Shown: one piece after another, positions 41,201-48,937 of the stretch
Layout of the letters: every line of letters begins with the position of its first letter
Position numbering within the stretch: position 1 is the stretch's first letter
Program-made: the position numbers and the translations under genes
Notes under the pieces: generated by a model
Database searches by the model: none
Told to the model about the DNA's origin: nothing
Seen by the model: only the letters and a program-made list of their open reading frames with translations
DNA from: JAZKBN01 sp040388605
Lineage (GTDB): Bacteria > Bacteroidota > Bacteroidia > Cytophagales > Flexibacteraceae
DNA length: 64,000 nt
Reading direction: 5' to 3'
Assembly (NCBI GenBank): GCA_040388605.1
Contig: JAZKBN010000005.1
Location: 62,001-126,000, forward strand

Positions 41201-42241
41201 ATGCTGAAATTAACGAAGCTGTTAATAATAGCTTTAATCTGCACTTTTTCTCCCTGCCTGCTCTTTGCCCAACAACCTGATTTCAAAAAAACAGATGCTT
41301 ATGCGCGCGCTGCTCCTGCGTCTGTAGGAAAAAATTTAGAAAGCCTGAATAATTACCTTGTAAAAGGCCAAACTGACGACATTCAAAAAGTGCGTGCGTT
41401 TTATGTTTGGATATCACAAAACATAAATTACGATGTGAAGAGCTTTTTCAGCGGCAATATTGCTATACGATCAGCCAACGATGTATTGCAAAGCCGAATT
41501 GCCGTTTGCGATGGCTATTCTGAGCTTTTCCGGACATTGTGTTATAAGTCAAAAATAAAATGTGTTTCGGTGCACGGTTATGCCAAAGGTTATGGCTGGA
41601 CACCCAAAGAAAAAGTGCACGATAATCATACTTGGTCTGCAGTAAAGCTGGGTAATGATTGGAAGCTGATTGATGTAACCTGGGGTTCTGGCTATTTAAG
41701 CCCGGAAGGGGAGTATAAGCCTTACTTTGAGGAAGGCTGTTTCCTTGGAAGTCCACAGCATTTTATATTAAACCACCTGCCAACCGACCCGCTTTGGCAG
41801 CTCCTTCCTTGCCCGGTTCCGGTTAGCCTTTTCCTGCGAGATTCCAATACAGTGAAGCCCGTGGTTGCAGCCTTAAAACCCTGCGGCAACTTTGCCGATT
41901 CCCTTGAGAGCATGCTTGCCCTTGATTCAATGCCGAGGGTATTGCTTACTGCCAGGCATGCCTATGCCTATAACCCCGAAAACCTGGAGCCGCTTGCATT
42001 TGCGTACCTGAATTACAGCGCATGGTACCGCAATAAAGAATCGGCTAAAATACCTGTAAGCGATTATGCCGGTCAGCTCAGGCTCTCAGAAAACCTGTTG
42101 GTTTATCAAACCGAAGCCCGTAAGTACTTCAAAAAAATAGGAACCGACCGCATTCGAAATGCCCTGGCCGTATGTGAGCGCAATATTTTTGATGCTGAAA
42201 ATTATAATAAAAGGTTACGGGCAGTGCTTAATCAGCAGTAA
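41201..42241 (+). CDS. Secreted transglutaminase-like protein
   Basis: I start at the ATG at 41201 (a TTG directly precedes it). The 346-residue product has a signal peptide (KLLIIALICTFSPCLLFAQQ) and a transglutaminase-like domain with the full papain-type triad: C103 in IAVCDGYSELF, H143 in DNHTWSAVKL and D158 in WKLIDVTWGSGY. The C-terminal part of about 170 residues has no known domain. Such exported transglutaminase-like proteins usually act as peptidases or amidases in the periplasm or on the surface. It is a single gene between ispE and purC. Confidence 0.88.
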   Translation: MLKLTKLLIIALICTFSPCLLFAQQPDFKKTDAYARAAPASVGKNLESLNNYLVKGQTDDIQKVRAFYVWISQNINYDVKSFFSGNIAIRSANDVLQSRIAVCDGYSELFRTLCYKSKIKCVSVHGYAKGYGWTPKEKVHDNHTWSAVKLGNDWKLIDVTWGSGYLSPEGEYKPYFEEGCFLGSPQHFILNHLPTDPLWQLLPCPVPVSLFLRDSNTVKPVVAALKPCGNFADSLESMLALDSMPRVLLTARHAYAYNPENLEPLAFAYLNYSAWYRNKESAKIPVSDYAGQLRLSENLLVYQTEARKYFKKIGTDRIRNALAVCERNIFDAENYNKRLRAVLNQQ

Positions 42242-42343
42242 ATTATACCAATTCATGCTTTTTTTACGGCTTTTTACATGCCGGGTACTGTTTTACCTGA
42301 AATTTAATTTTTTTAACAGTCGGATATAACATTACTTGCAGGC

Positions 42344-43333
42344 ATGAATCCGCTGAAGGAAACCAATTTCAGTTTTCCGGGCCAAACCGGGTTTTACCGT
42401 GGCAAGGTTCGCGATGTGTATGAATTCCCTGATAGCCTGCTGATGGTTACCAGTGATCGTATTTCAGCCTTCGATGTGGTTCTGCCCCGCGGTATTCCGT
42501 ATAAAGGAGAAGTGCTTAACCGCACTGCCGCGCACTTTCTTAAAGCTACAGCCCAGGCCGTGCCAAACTGGCTGCTTGCAACGCCTGATGCTAATGTGGC
42601 TGTTGGCCTCCGCTGCACTCCTTTTGCCGTTGAAATGGTAATAAGGGGGTATTTGGCAGGCCATGCCGCCCGAGAGTATGCGGCCGGCAAGCGCAGCATC
42701 TGCGGCGTTTCTCTGCCCGAAGGCCTGAAAGAAAACGACCGCCTGCCTGAACCGATTATTACTCCCACCACCAAAGCCGCCGCAGGGCATGATTTGGACA
42801 TAAGCAGGGAAGAGATACTTTCTCAGGGCATAGTGCCCGAAGAGAAATACCTTGAAATGGAGCGCTATACCCGTTCCCTCTACAATATAGGTACCCAAAT
42901 GGCTGCCGAACGAGGCCTTATTTTGGTTGATACCAAATATGAGTTCGGTGAGCATGAAAGTAAAACTTACCTGATAGACGAGGTGCATACCCCGGATTCA
43001 AGCAGGTATTTTATTGCCGACGGCTATGAGGAAAGGCAGCAAAATGCCGAGCCTCAAAAACAGCTCAGTAAAGAGTTTGTACGCCAATGGCTTATTGCAA
43101 ACGGCTTCCAGGGTAAGGAGGGGCAAACAGTACCTGAAATGAGTAACGAATGGGTGCAGCAGATTTCTGCAAGGTACATAGAGCTTTTTGAGCTTGTAAC
43201 CGGCACTCCTTTCCGTGAAAGTAATGCTCCCGATAGTAATTCTACGGATTCTGATATTGCCCGCAGGGTAGAACAAAACATACTCAAGTACTTAGCAGAT
43301 AGTAAAACCGGAAAAGCAAACGGCCGGCCATGA
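42344..43333 (+). CDS. purC: SAICAR synthase
   Basis: The 329-residue enzyme has the SAICAR synthetase core: FYRGKVRDVYEF for the nucleotide, TSDRISAFDVVLPRGIPYKG, CTPFAVEMVIRGYLAG, EPIITPTTKA, and LVDTKYEFGE with EVHTPDSSRYF. It joins aspartate to CAIR in purine synthesis. The length is of the longer type (about 300 residues or more) found in Bacteroidota and yeast, against about 240 in E. coli. The STAS gene starts inside its stop codon (ATGA overlap), so the two are co-translated. Confidence 0.95.
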   Translation: MNPLKETNFSFPGQTGFYRGKVRDVYEFPDSLLMVTSDRISAFDVVLPRGIPYKGEVLNRTAAHFLKATAQAVPNWLLATPDANVAVGLRCTPFAVEMVIRGYLAGHAAREYAAGKRSICGVSLPEGLKENDRLPEPIITPTTKAAAGHDLDISREEILSQGIVPEEKYLEMERYTRSLYNIGTQMAAERGLILVDTKYEFGEHESKTYLIDEVHTPDSSRYFIADGYEERQQNAEPQKQLSKEFVRQWLIANGFQGKEGQTVPEMSNEWVQQISARYIELFELVTGTPFRESNAPDSNSTDSDIARRVEQNILKYLADSKTGKANGRP

Positions 43334-43707
43334 AATTCCAAAAGGAAAAAAAAGACCAATACATTTTACTGCGGCCCGATGCTGAAAGGCTTGATGCCGG
43401 TGCAGGGCAGGACCTTAAAGCTGAATCGGTATTACTGAATGCCGAAGGCTTTCGCAATATTATACTTGATTGCAGCCAAATAACTGCCGGCGACCCCAAG
43501 GGCCTCAGCGCTATTGTGCTTGGCAGTCACCTGTGCAGAGATAAAGGAGGCATGTTTGTAGTGGCTTCGCCCACACCTAAATTGCTAAGCGAGTTGCAAA
43601 CGCTTGATTTATATCATACCCTGCATGTGCTTCCAACTTTAACGGAGGCTGTTGAGGCCATATTTTTCAATGAGATAGAAAGTGAGCTGAACAGCGATTT
43701 TGATTAG
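43330..43707 (+). CDS. STAS-domain protein lacking the phospho-acceptor serine
   Basis: The 125-residue protein is a STAS domain with an acidic C-terminal tail. It keeps the LDCSQITAGDPKGLSAIVLG block, where anti-sigma factor antagonists normally have DSSGL, with a serine that is phosphorylated. Here it is D55-P-K-G-L, so control by phosphorylation at that site looks impossible. It may be a constitutive binding module. The gene overlaps purC by 4 bases and precedes the RNase Z gene by 91 bases. Confidence 0.82.
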   Translation: MKFQKEKKDQYILLRPDAERLDAGAGQDLKAESVLLNAEGFRNIILDCSQITAGDPKGLSAIVLGSHLCRDKGGMFVVASPTPKLLSELQTLDLYHTLHVLPTLTEAVEAIFFNEIESELNSDFD

Positions 43708-43798
43708 CTGTAAAGGTTGGCTGTTTATTGGGTAGTTTTAATTCCTTACTTCCGCAAACTAAATTTATTCTTTCGCTCTTCATCAGCATACTGCTCAT

Positions 43799-44728
43799 TT
43801 GGTCTTCGAGGTTAAAATACTTGGCTGTAATTCTGCCTCATTTGCTTACGGCCGACACCATACGGCCCAAATAGTTAACCACGATCACCGCTATTTCCTG
43901 GTAGATTGCGGCGAGGGCACACAGATTCAAATGATTAAGCAGAAGGTGAAGCTGGCCCGCATAAGCCATATTTTCATCAGCCACCTTCATGGCGATCATT
44001 ACCTTGGCCTTATGGGCCTGCTAAGCACCATGCACCTCCAGGGCCGGCAATCTGAGCTTCATATTTACGCTTTCCCCGGCCTTGATGAAATTCTGACACT
44101 GCAGATGAAAGTATCTGCCATGGTTACGGCTTATACCATTCATTTTCATGCGCTTGAGCATACAAGGTCGCTCATTTACGAGAACGATCATTTGTGTATT
44201 GAAACCATTCCCCTTGATCACAGCCTGCCGACGAACGGTTTTTTATTCCGCGAAAAGGGCGGGAAGCGAAAAGTAATTTCAGAAAAAATAGTACCCGGAA
44301 TGCAGCCAAGGCATATTGGAATGCTCAAGCGCGGCGAAGATGTGGTAGATGAAAGCGGGAATGTTTTGCACAGTTGGAAAGAATTAACGCATCCGCCGGC
44401 TATAGCACGCAGCTATGCATTTTGCTCAGATACCCGCTATAACGAAAGCATTATTCCCCAAATTGAGGGCGTTGACCTGCTGTACCATGAGAGCACCTTT
44501 TTAGAGGAGATGGAAAGTCGTGCTGCCCAAACTTTTCACAGCACTGCCCGCCATGCGGCATTAATAGCGCTAAAGGCAAATGTAAAGCAGCTCATGCTCG
44601 GCCACTTTTCAAGCAGATACCGTGAAACCGATGTTTTCCTTGAAGAAGCTAAAACTGTTTTTGTGAATACGCTCTTAAGTCGCGAAGGGCATTCTTTCCC
44701 GGTAGGTATTCAGCCCGGAGAAGATTAA
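43799..44728 (+). CDS. rnz: Ribonuclease Z
   Basis: The 309-residue protein is a metallo-beta-lactamase-fold tRNA 3' processing nuclease. H62-L-H64-G-D66-H67 (in FISHLHGDHYLGLMG) is the zinc motif, preceded by VDCGEGTQIQM. The other ligands lie in PLDHSLPTNGFLF, SDTRYNESI and LGHFSSRY near the C-terminus, and the exosite arm is in the middle. It starts with TTG at 43799 (MVFEVKILGCNSASF); no in-frame ATG fits the conserved first strand. A hairpin shared with the convergent ftcD-like gene follows. Confidence 0.95.
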   Translation: MVFEVKILGCNSASFAYGRHHTAQIVNHDHRYFLVDCGEGTQIQMIKQKVKLARISHIFISHLHGDHYLGLMGLLSTMHLQGRQSELHIYAFPGLDEILTLQMKVSAMVTAYTIHFHALEHTRSLIYENDHLCIETIPLDHSLPTNGFLFREKGGKRKVISEKIVPGMQPRHIGMLKRGEDVVDESGNVLHSWKELTHPPAIARSYAFCSDTRYNESIIPQIEGVDLLYHESTFLEEMESRAAQTFHSTARHAALIALKANVKQLMLGHFSSRYRETDVFLEEAKTVFVNTLLSREGHSFPVGIQPGED

Positions 44729-44760
44729 TTAAAAAACCTGCATATTACGTACATTATTAT

Positions 44761-44799
44761 CAGCCCTGCCTGTAAGTAAATTAACTGAAGGCAGGGCTG
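44761..44799. terminator. Hairpin between rnz and the convergent gene
   Basis: CAGCCCTGCCT pairs perfectly with AGGCAGGGCTG (11 bp) across a 17-base loop. T-rich sequence is short on either side. It probably ends transcripts from both directions. Confidence 0.6.
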
Positions 44800-44819
44800 C
44801 ATATTTATACGCTTATACC

Positions 44820-46484
44820 TTACATTTTCCCGCGAACGATTGCCATAATGGCTTTCTCTTCGGCATCGGCAAATGCTTCAAGTTCATTGGCATCGGCAAT
44901 TACTTTGGCAACATAATCTTTATTGCTGCAACCTCCTGTATTAATGCGCACATTTAAGCCGGCCCCGAATATGGCTGCCCTTGCGCAAAGTGCGCCCACC
45001 CCCGCATCGCTAACAGAATTCGGGTTGCCTGTTTCGGCCATAGCCTTTATAATGGGTAAGGTTTCAGCAACCAGTTTCATAACCTGCAAAGGCACCTCAA
45101 TGGCCTTTATGGTTGCAGCCTGAATAGCTGCTGTTCTTTCTGCTTTAGCGGCATCTGAGCCTTTGGGCAGGCCCATGGCAGCCATAATGGCATTGAATGC
45201 GGCTGTGTCTTCGTCAACTAAGTTAATGAGGCTTACACGCAAGGTTTCAGCCTTTTCAGCATGGCTGCTGAATTCTTCCCATCTTGAATCCCATCCGCGT
45301 TTGTGGCTGCTCAGGTTGGCTACCATGCCGGCCAATGAAATAGCCAGGGCGCCCACATAAGCTGCAACAGAGCCGCCTCCGGGTGCCGGCGATTCACTTG
45401 CCGTTTCTGCTGAAAAATTGGCAAGGCTAAGTGCAACCAAGGGGTTTGCACCTGCCGGGCGAAGGAAGTATTCTATTACTTTTTTCTCTGCTTCGAAAGG
45501 CCTGAGCTCATCGAGCCCCATGCTTTTAACGGCAATTTTTATCAGCTCTTTTTCAGGCACGCCTGTGCTGCGCTCCTGTTTTTTCAGGAAATATTTGCCG
45601 GCTTCCGTGAGTACCCGCAGGGGCAGGAGGCCAACTATTTCGGTTCCGGTTACGCGCATACCGCGTTCAGTTGCGCTTTTGTTTACAGCCTCAAAAGCCT
45701 CGTGAACGCTTGTTACGGCAATATTGGTAAGATTCATGCTTACCTGCGCAACGCCATATTCAGCAATGTACCAGCCAATTGCTTTGCAGGCTTTCAGGGT
45801 GCCCGGAATGCGTTCTTCTGTCTCATTTCCATTGCTGTCTTTGGTCTTTATAACGCGGCCTGCTTCGCGTACATCAAAGGCAATTGCATTTGCCCGCCGT
45901 GTGCTGGTGGTATTCAGGTTAAAGTTGACAGCCACTAAAAAATCACGTGCGCCTATAGCTGTGGCACCTGTCCTCGGTCTGAACTCTGCCTGACCAAAAT
46001 CAGGTACCCATTCCGGATTTTGAAGCTTTTGCGGCAAGCCTTCGTATTCTCCTGCACGAACCGATGCTAAGTTTTTTCGCTCCGGTTTAGATGCGGCGCT
46101 TTCATATAAGTACACCGGGTAATCAAGCTCATTACCAACGCGCTCTGCAAGCCTGCGAGCTAAAGCCGCACATTCTTCCATTGTAATGCCGCTTACAGGT
46201 ACTAAGGGGCAAACATCAGTAGCCCCGAAACGCGGGTGCTCACCGTGGTGTTTGCTCATATCTATCAGGCTTTTTGCCTCTCGCATGGCCCTGAATGCAG
46301 CCTCTAAAACAGGTTCAGGTTCGCCTACAAAAGTTACTACTGTTCGGTTAGTGGCAAAGCCGGGATCTGTGTCAAGCAGGCGGACGCCATCAACACTTTC
46401 AATGGCATCGGTAATCTTTTTTATTATGCTCATGTCGCGTCCTTCAGAGAAATTAGGCACGCATTCTATTAATTGTAAGCTCAT
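44820..46484 (-). CDS. Fused glutamate formiminotransferase-cyclodeaminase
   Basis: The 554-residue protein carries two enzymes. Residues 1-325 are formiminotransferase (IECVPNFSEGRD, HHGEHPRFGATDVCPLVP, ARDFLVAVNFNLNTT). Residues of about 345-554 are formimidoyl-THF cyclodeaminase (NFSAETASESPAPGGGSVAA, ANLSSHKRGWDSRW, GALCARAAIFGAGLNVRINT). They move the formimino group from histidine breakdown to tetrahydrofolate and then release ammonia, giving methenyl-THF. The fused form is that of animals and of some Bacteroidota. No hut genes (hutH, hutU, hutI) are next to it. Transcription probably starts from the element at 46552-46559. Confidence 0.93.
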   Translation of the reverse strand: MSLQLIECVPNFSEGRDMSIIKKITDAIESVDGVRLLDTDPGFATNRTVVTFVGEPEPVLEAAFRAMREAKSLIDMSKHHGEHPRFGATDVCPLVPVSGITMEECAALARRLAERVGNELDYPVYLYESAASKPERKNLASVRAGEYEGLPQKLQNPEWVPDFGQAEFRPRTGATAIGARDFLVAVNFNLNTTSTRRANAIAFDVREAGRVIKTKDSNGNETEERIPGTLKACKAIGWYIAEYGVAQVSMNLTNIAVTSVHEAFEAVNKSATERGMRVTGTEIVGLLPLRVLTEAGKYFLKKQERSTGVPEKELIKIAVKSMGLDELRPFEAEKKVIEYFLRPAGANPLVALSLANFSAETASESPAPGGGSVAAYVGALAISLAGMVANLSSHKRGWDSRWEEFSSHAEKAETLRVSLINLVDEDTAAFNAIMAAMGLPKGSDAAKAERTAAIQAATIKAIEVPLQVMKLVAETLPIIKAMAETGNPNSVSDAGVGALCARAAIFGAGLNVRINTGGCSNKDYVAKVIADANELEAFADAEEKAIMAIVRGKM

Positions 46485-46551
46485 AAGCCGGTGTATTTAT
46501 TTATCAGCAGGAAAAATAACCTGCCTGTTTCTTGTGTACCTGGTATTATTA

Positions 46552-46559
46552 CAAAGTTA
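46552..46559 (-). promoter_or_regulatory. Bacteroidota -7 element TAACTTTG (minus strand)
   Basis: Plus-strand CAAAGTTA reads TAACTTTG on the minus strand, 68 bases before the formiminotransferase-cyclodeaminase start and directly beside the preceding terminator hairpin. A leader hairpin (GCAGG/CCTGC, about 46508-46525) lies between. Confidence 0.45.
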
Positions 46560-46560
46560 A

Positions 46561-46582
46561 GGGTAAGGCTTTGGCCTTACCC
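46561..46582 (-). terminator. Hairpin after the 2OG oxygenase gene
   Basis: GGGTAAGGC pairs perfectly with GCCTTACCC around TTTG. It lies 84 bases after the oxygenase stop on the minus strand; the T-run is weak. Confidence 0.55.
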
Positions 46583-46665
46583 TCTACACTAATTTGTATT
46601 TATTTCGGAAGCAGGGAAATACCCGGGCCTTCATTCAGGCTTGAGTATTCCCGGTCCTGGCTTTA

Positions 46666-47640
46666 CTATTTTTTAAGCCCAATCTCGCGCAGCCTTTCTG
46701 TAAGGAATTCGCCGGCGGTCATGTTGGAATATAGTTTAGGGTGCTCTTCATCTATGCAGCTCTCAAGGCAGGTCAGGTCCATATCTGAACGGGGGTGCAT
46801 AAAGAAAGGAATAGAATAGCGTGATGTTCCCATTTTCTCGCGTGGCGGGTTCACTACGCGGTGTATGGTGCTTTTTAGCTTGTGGTTGGTGAGCCTGTCG
46901 AGCATATCGCCAACGTTTACAACAATTTGGTCGGGCAGGGCGGTAATAGGAATCCAGGTGCCGTCCCGGCGCTGAACCTGCAGGCCATCGGCGCTGGCGC
47001 CCATGAGCAGTGTAATCAGGTTAATATCACCATGGGCAGCGGCGCGGACCGCATCGGCCGGCACATCCTCAGGCTTATCTATCGGGAAATAGTGAATAGT
47101 GCGCAGAATGCTGTTTCCGTTATGCACCTTGGCCTCGAAATAATCTTCGGGCAATTCAAGGTACAGGGCAATGGCACGCAGCATGTTTTTGCCTGCCGAC
47201 TCTAAAGTTTTATAGCCTTCAAGGGTGGTCTTACCATAATTCGGCAATTCCTCGTTGGGGAAAATATTATCGGGGTATTCTTCTTTAATGGGGTCGCCGT
47301 CTGTTACTTCCTGCCCGGTGTGGTAAAATTCTTTCAAATCACCGGTGCTGCGTCCCTTGGCATGCTCCTTACCTTTGCCGGTATAGCCACGCTGGCCAGA
47401 AAGGGCTGCAATTTCATATTTCTGCTTTACTTCATCGGGCAGGCTGAAAAAAGCAATTACCTGCTCATAAAGATCGGTGGTAAGCTTGTCGCTTAGTCCG
47501 TGGTTTTTAATGGCAACAAAGCCAATGTTATTGTAGGCTTCGCCCAGTGCCTGAACAAATGCTGCTTTTTTTGAAGGGTCGCCGGAAGTGAAATCGGCCA
47601 GGTCGAGTGATGGAATTTCGCTTAAAAGTTCCTGGGTCAT
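46666..47640 (-). CDS. 2-oxoglutarate/Fe(II)-dependent oxygenase (IPNS family)
   Basis: The 324-residue enzyme has the two family parts: the DIOX_N start SLDLADFTSGD and GFVAIKNHGLSD, and the double-stranded beta-helix with iron ligands H203, D205 (AAHGDINLITLL) and H260 (STIHRVVNP). R274-x-S276 (SRYSIPFF) binds 2-oxoglutarate. It belongs to the isopenicillin N synthase-like group, which hydroxylates or cyclises varied small molecules. The substrate cannot be told. It is a single gene, with terminators on each side. Confidence 0.9.
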   Translation of the reverse strand: MTQELLSEIPSLDLADFTSGDPSKKAAFVQALGEAYNNIGFVAIKNHGLSDKLTTDLYEQVIAFFSLPDEVKQKYEIAALSGQRGYTGKGKEHAKGRSTGDLKEFYHTGQEVTDGDPIKEEYPDNIFPNEELPNYGKTTLEGYKTLESAGKNMLRAIALYLELPEDYFEAKVHNGNSILRTIHYFPIDKPEDVPADAVRAAAHGDINLITLLMGASADGLQVQRRDGTWIPITALPDQIVVNVGDMLDRLTNHKLKSTIHRVVNPPREKMGTSRYSIPFFMHPRSDMDLTCLESCIDEEHPKLYSNMTAGEFLTERLREIGLKK

Positions 47641-47736
47641 GGGAATGGGTTATAGGCTTATAATATCGGGGGCAAGTTAAACACTTTTTTAGAAATTTAA
47701 AGCTGAGTTTCGACAGGCTTTTGCAGGTATAGGCCA

Positions 47737-47770
47737 ATAAAAAAGGAGCCGACATAAATGTCCGCTCCTT
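47737..47770 (-). terminator. Terminator of the T9SS protein gene (minus strand)
   Basis: On the minus strand AAGGAGCGGACA pairs with TGTCGGCTCCTT (one mismatch) and is followed by TTTTTT. It lies 39 bases after the stop of the gene at 47809-48753. Confidence 0.8.
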
Positions 47771-47808
47771 GATATTGTTATTTTTAAATTCGCCCGGCTT
47801 AAAGAAAA

Positions 47809-48753
47809 CTACTGTATAACCAGTTTTTGTACAATTTTAGCCCCCTCGGGAGTTGTGCAGCTTATGTGGTAAATACCTGCATTAAGCCCGGTTTCAATTT
47901 CGAGGTTTGCGGCACCGTTTTTAAGGTTAACTGATTGCTTCCTGATTCGGCGGCCTGCTGCGTCGGTTATAATAATTTCGGCAGTTTTGGCGCTGAAGTT
48001 ATTGAATAATATTGTTGCCTGCCCGTCAGATGCCGGGTTAGGGCTTATGCTGAATTTTGCTGCGGAATTAATTGCGGGCTTATTACCTGCAATAAACCTC
48101 GAAGGCGGCATAAATATCATTTTAAAACGGTTGTCGCCCATACTGAGCGCATTGGTGGTTACCTGGAAATTTACAACAGTATCAACAGCCAAATTGTGGG
48201 TTGAATCGGTAAAAGTATCGTAAAGGTAAACCTGGAAGCTGTCTGCCAGCATTGCGGGTATGAACTTAAAGTCGATATGATGGGCGCCGCGATCAACAGA
48301 CGTAAATGAGAGGGGCAATGTATCTCTGCGGCTGGGAATTGGCATTTGATTAATAACCAAAAATAGCGCAGGCAGGGGTATAGTTGCAAGATTTACACCT
48401 GTTCCGCGGAATTGCCGGGCATCGAAGCTGTTATCGAAACCACGTGTAACACCGGTTTTATTTATGAGTCTTACTACAATTTCGCTGTTAAGGCCCGATG
48501 TAACAGCATAGGCGGTAGCCCTGAAAAGCCAGGAAGTATCTCGTGAACTCGCATTAAGATTCTTATTAAAAGCGCTGCTATGCGAAACAGTTAAATCTGC
48601 AATACCGGGTTTCATTTTTACAGAATTAGCAAATGAACCTGAGGCATTTGCATGAAGAGCAGCGAAGAATAAAAGGAAGAAAACGGGCACGCAGGCCGGG
48701 TAATTAACCAAGGCATTCTTTGGCCGATAACCCAAAAATGTAAAATGTTTCAT
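47809..48753 (-). CDS. Secreted T9SS-dependent protein, function unknown
   Basis: The 314-residue protein begins with a signal peptide (YPACVPVFFLLFFAALHANA) and ends with a type A T9SS sorting domain (FSISPNPASDGQATILFNNF, DAAGRRIRKQSVNL, GLNAGIYHISCTT, AKIVQKLVIQ). The middle of about 180 residues is beta-rich and has no known family. It contains LSFTSVDRGAHHIDFKFIPA and YLYDTFTDSTHNLAVDTVVN, which recall domains found before sorting signals in other secreted Bacteroidota proteins. It should be exported through the outer membrane and fixed to the surface. Function is unknown. Confidence 0.82.
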   Translation of the reverse strand: MKHFTFLGYRPKNALVNYPACVPVFFLLFFAALHANASGSFANSVKMKPGIADLTVSHSSAFNKNLNASSRDTSWLFRATAYAVTSGLNSEIVVRLINKTGVTRGFDNSFDARQFRGTGVNLATIPLPALFLVINQMPIPSRRDTLPLSFTSVDRGAHHIDFKFIPAMLADSFQVYLYDTFTDSTHNLAVDTVVNFQVTTNALSMGDNRFKMIFMPPSRFIAGNKPAINSAAKFSISPNPASDGQATILFNNFSAKTAEIIITDAAGRRIRKQSVNLKNGAANLEIETGLNAGIYHISCTTPEGAKIVQKLVIQ

Positions 48754-48880
48754 ATAGTATTGGAAAAGGATATAGCTTATTGGTTTTCGATTTAAAGATA
48801 CTATGAATTTACAGAAAAAGCCCTTTATAGGCCATTATAAGCAATTCAGGGTTATTGATTAATGTGAATCAACAGGCAAT

Positions 48881-48914
48881 AAAAAACCCGCCTGAGTTTC
48901 CAAAAGCGGGTTTT
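48881..48914 (-). terminator. Terminator of the PpiD-like gene (minus strand)
   Basis: On the minus strand AAAACCCGC pairs with GCGGGTTTT, followed by a T-run. It lies 24 bases after the stop codon. Confidence 0.8.
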
Positions 48915-48937
48915 AATGGTTTGCCTTGCGGTATTAA

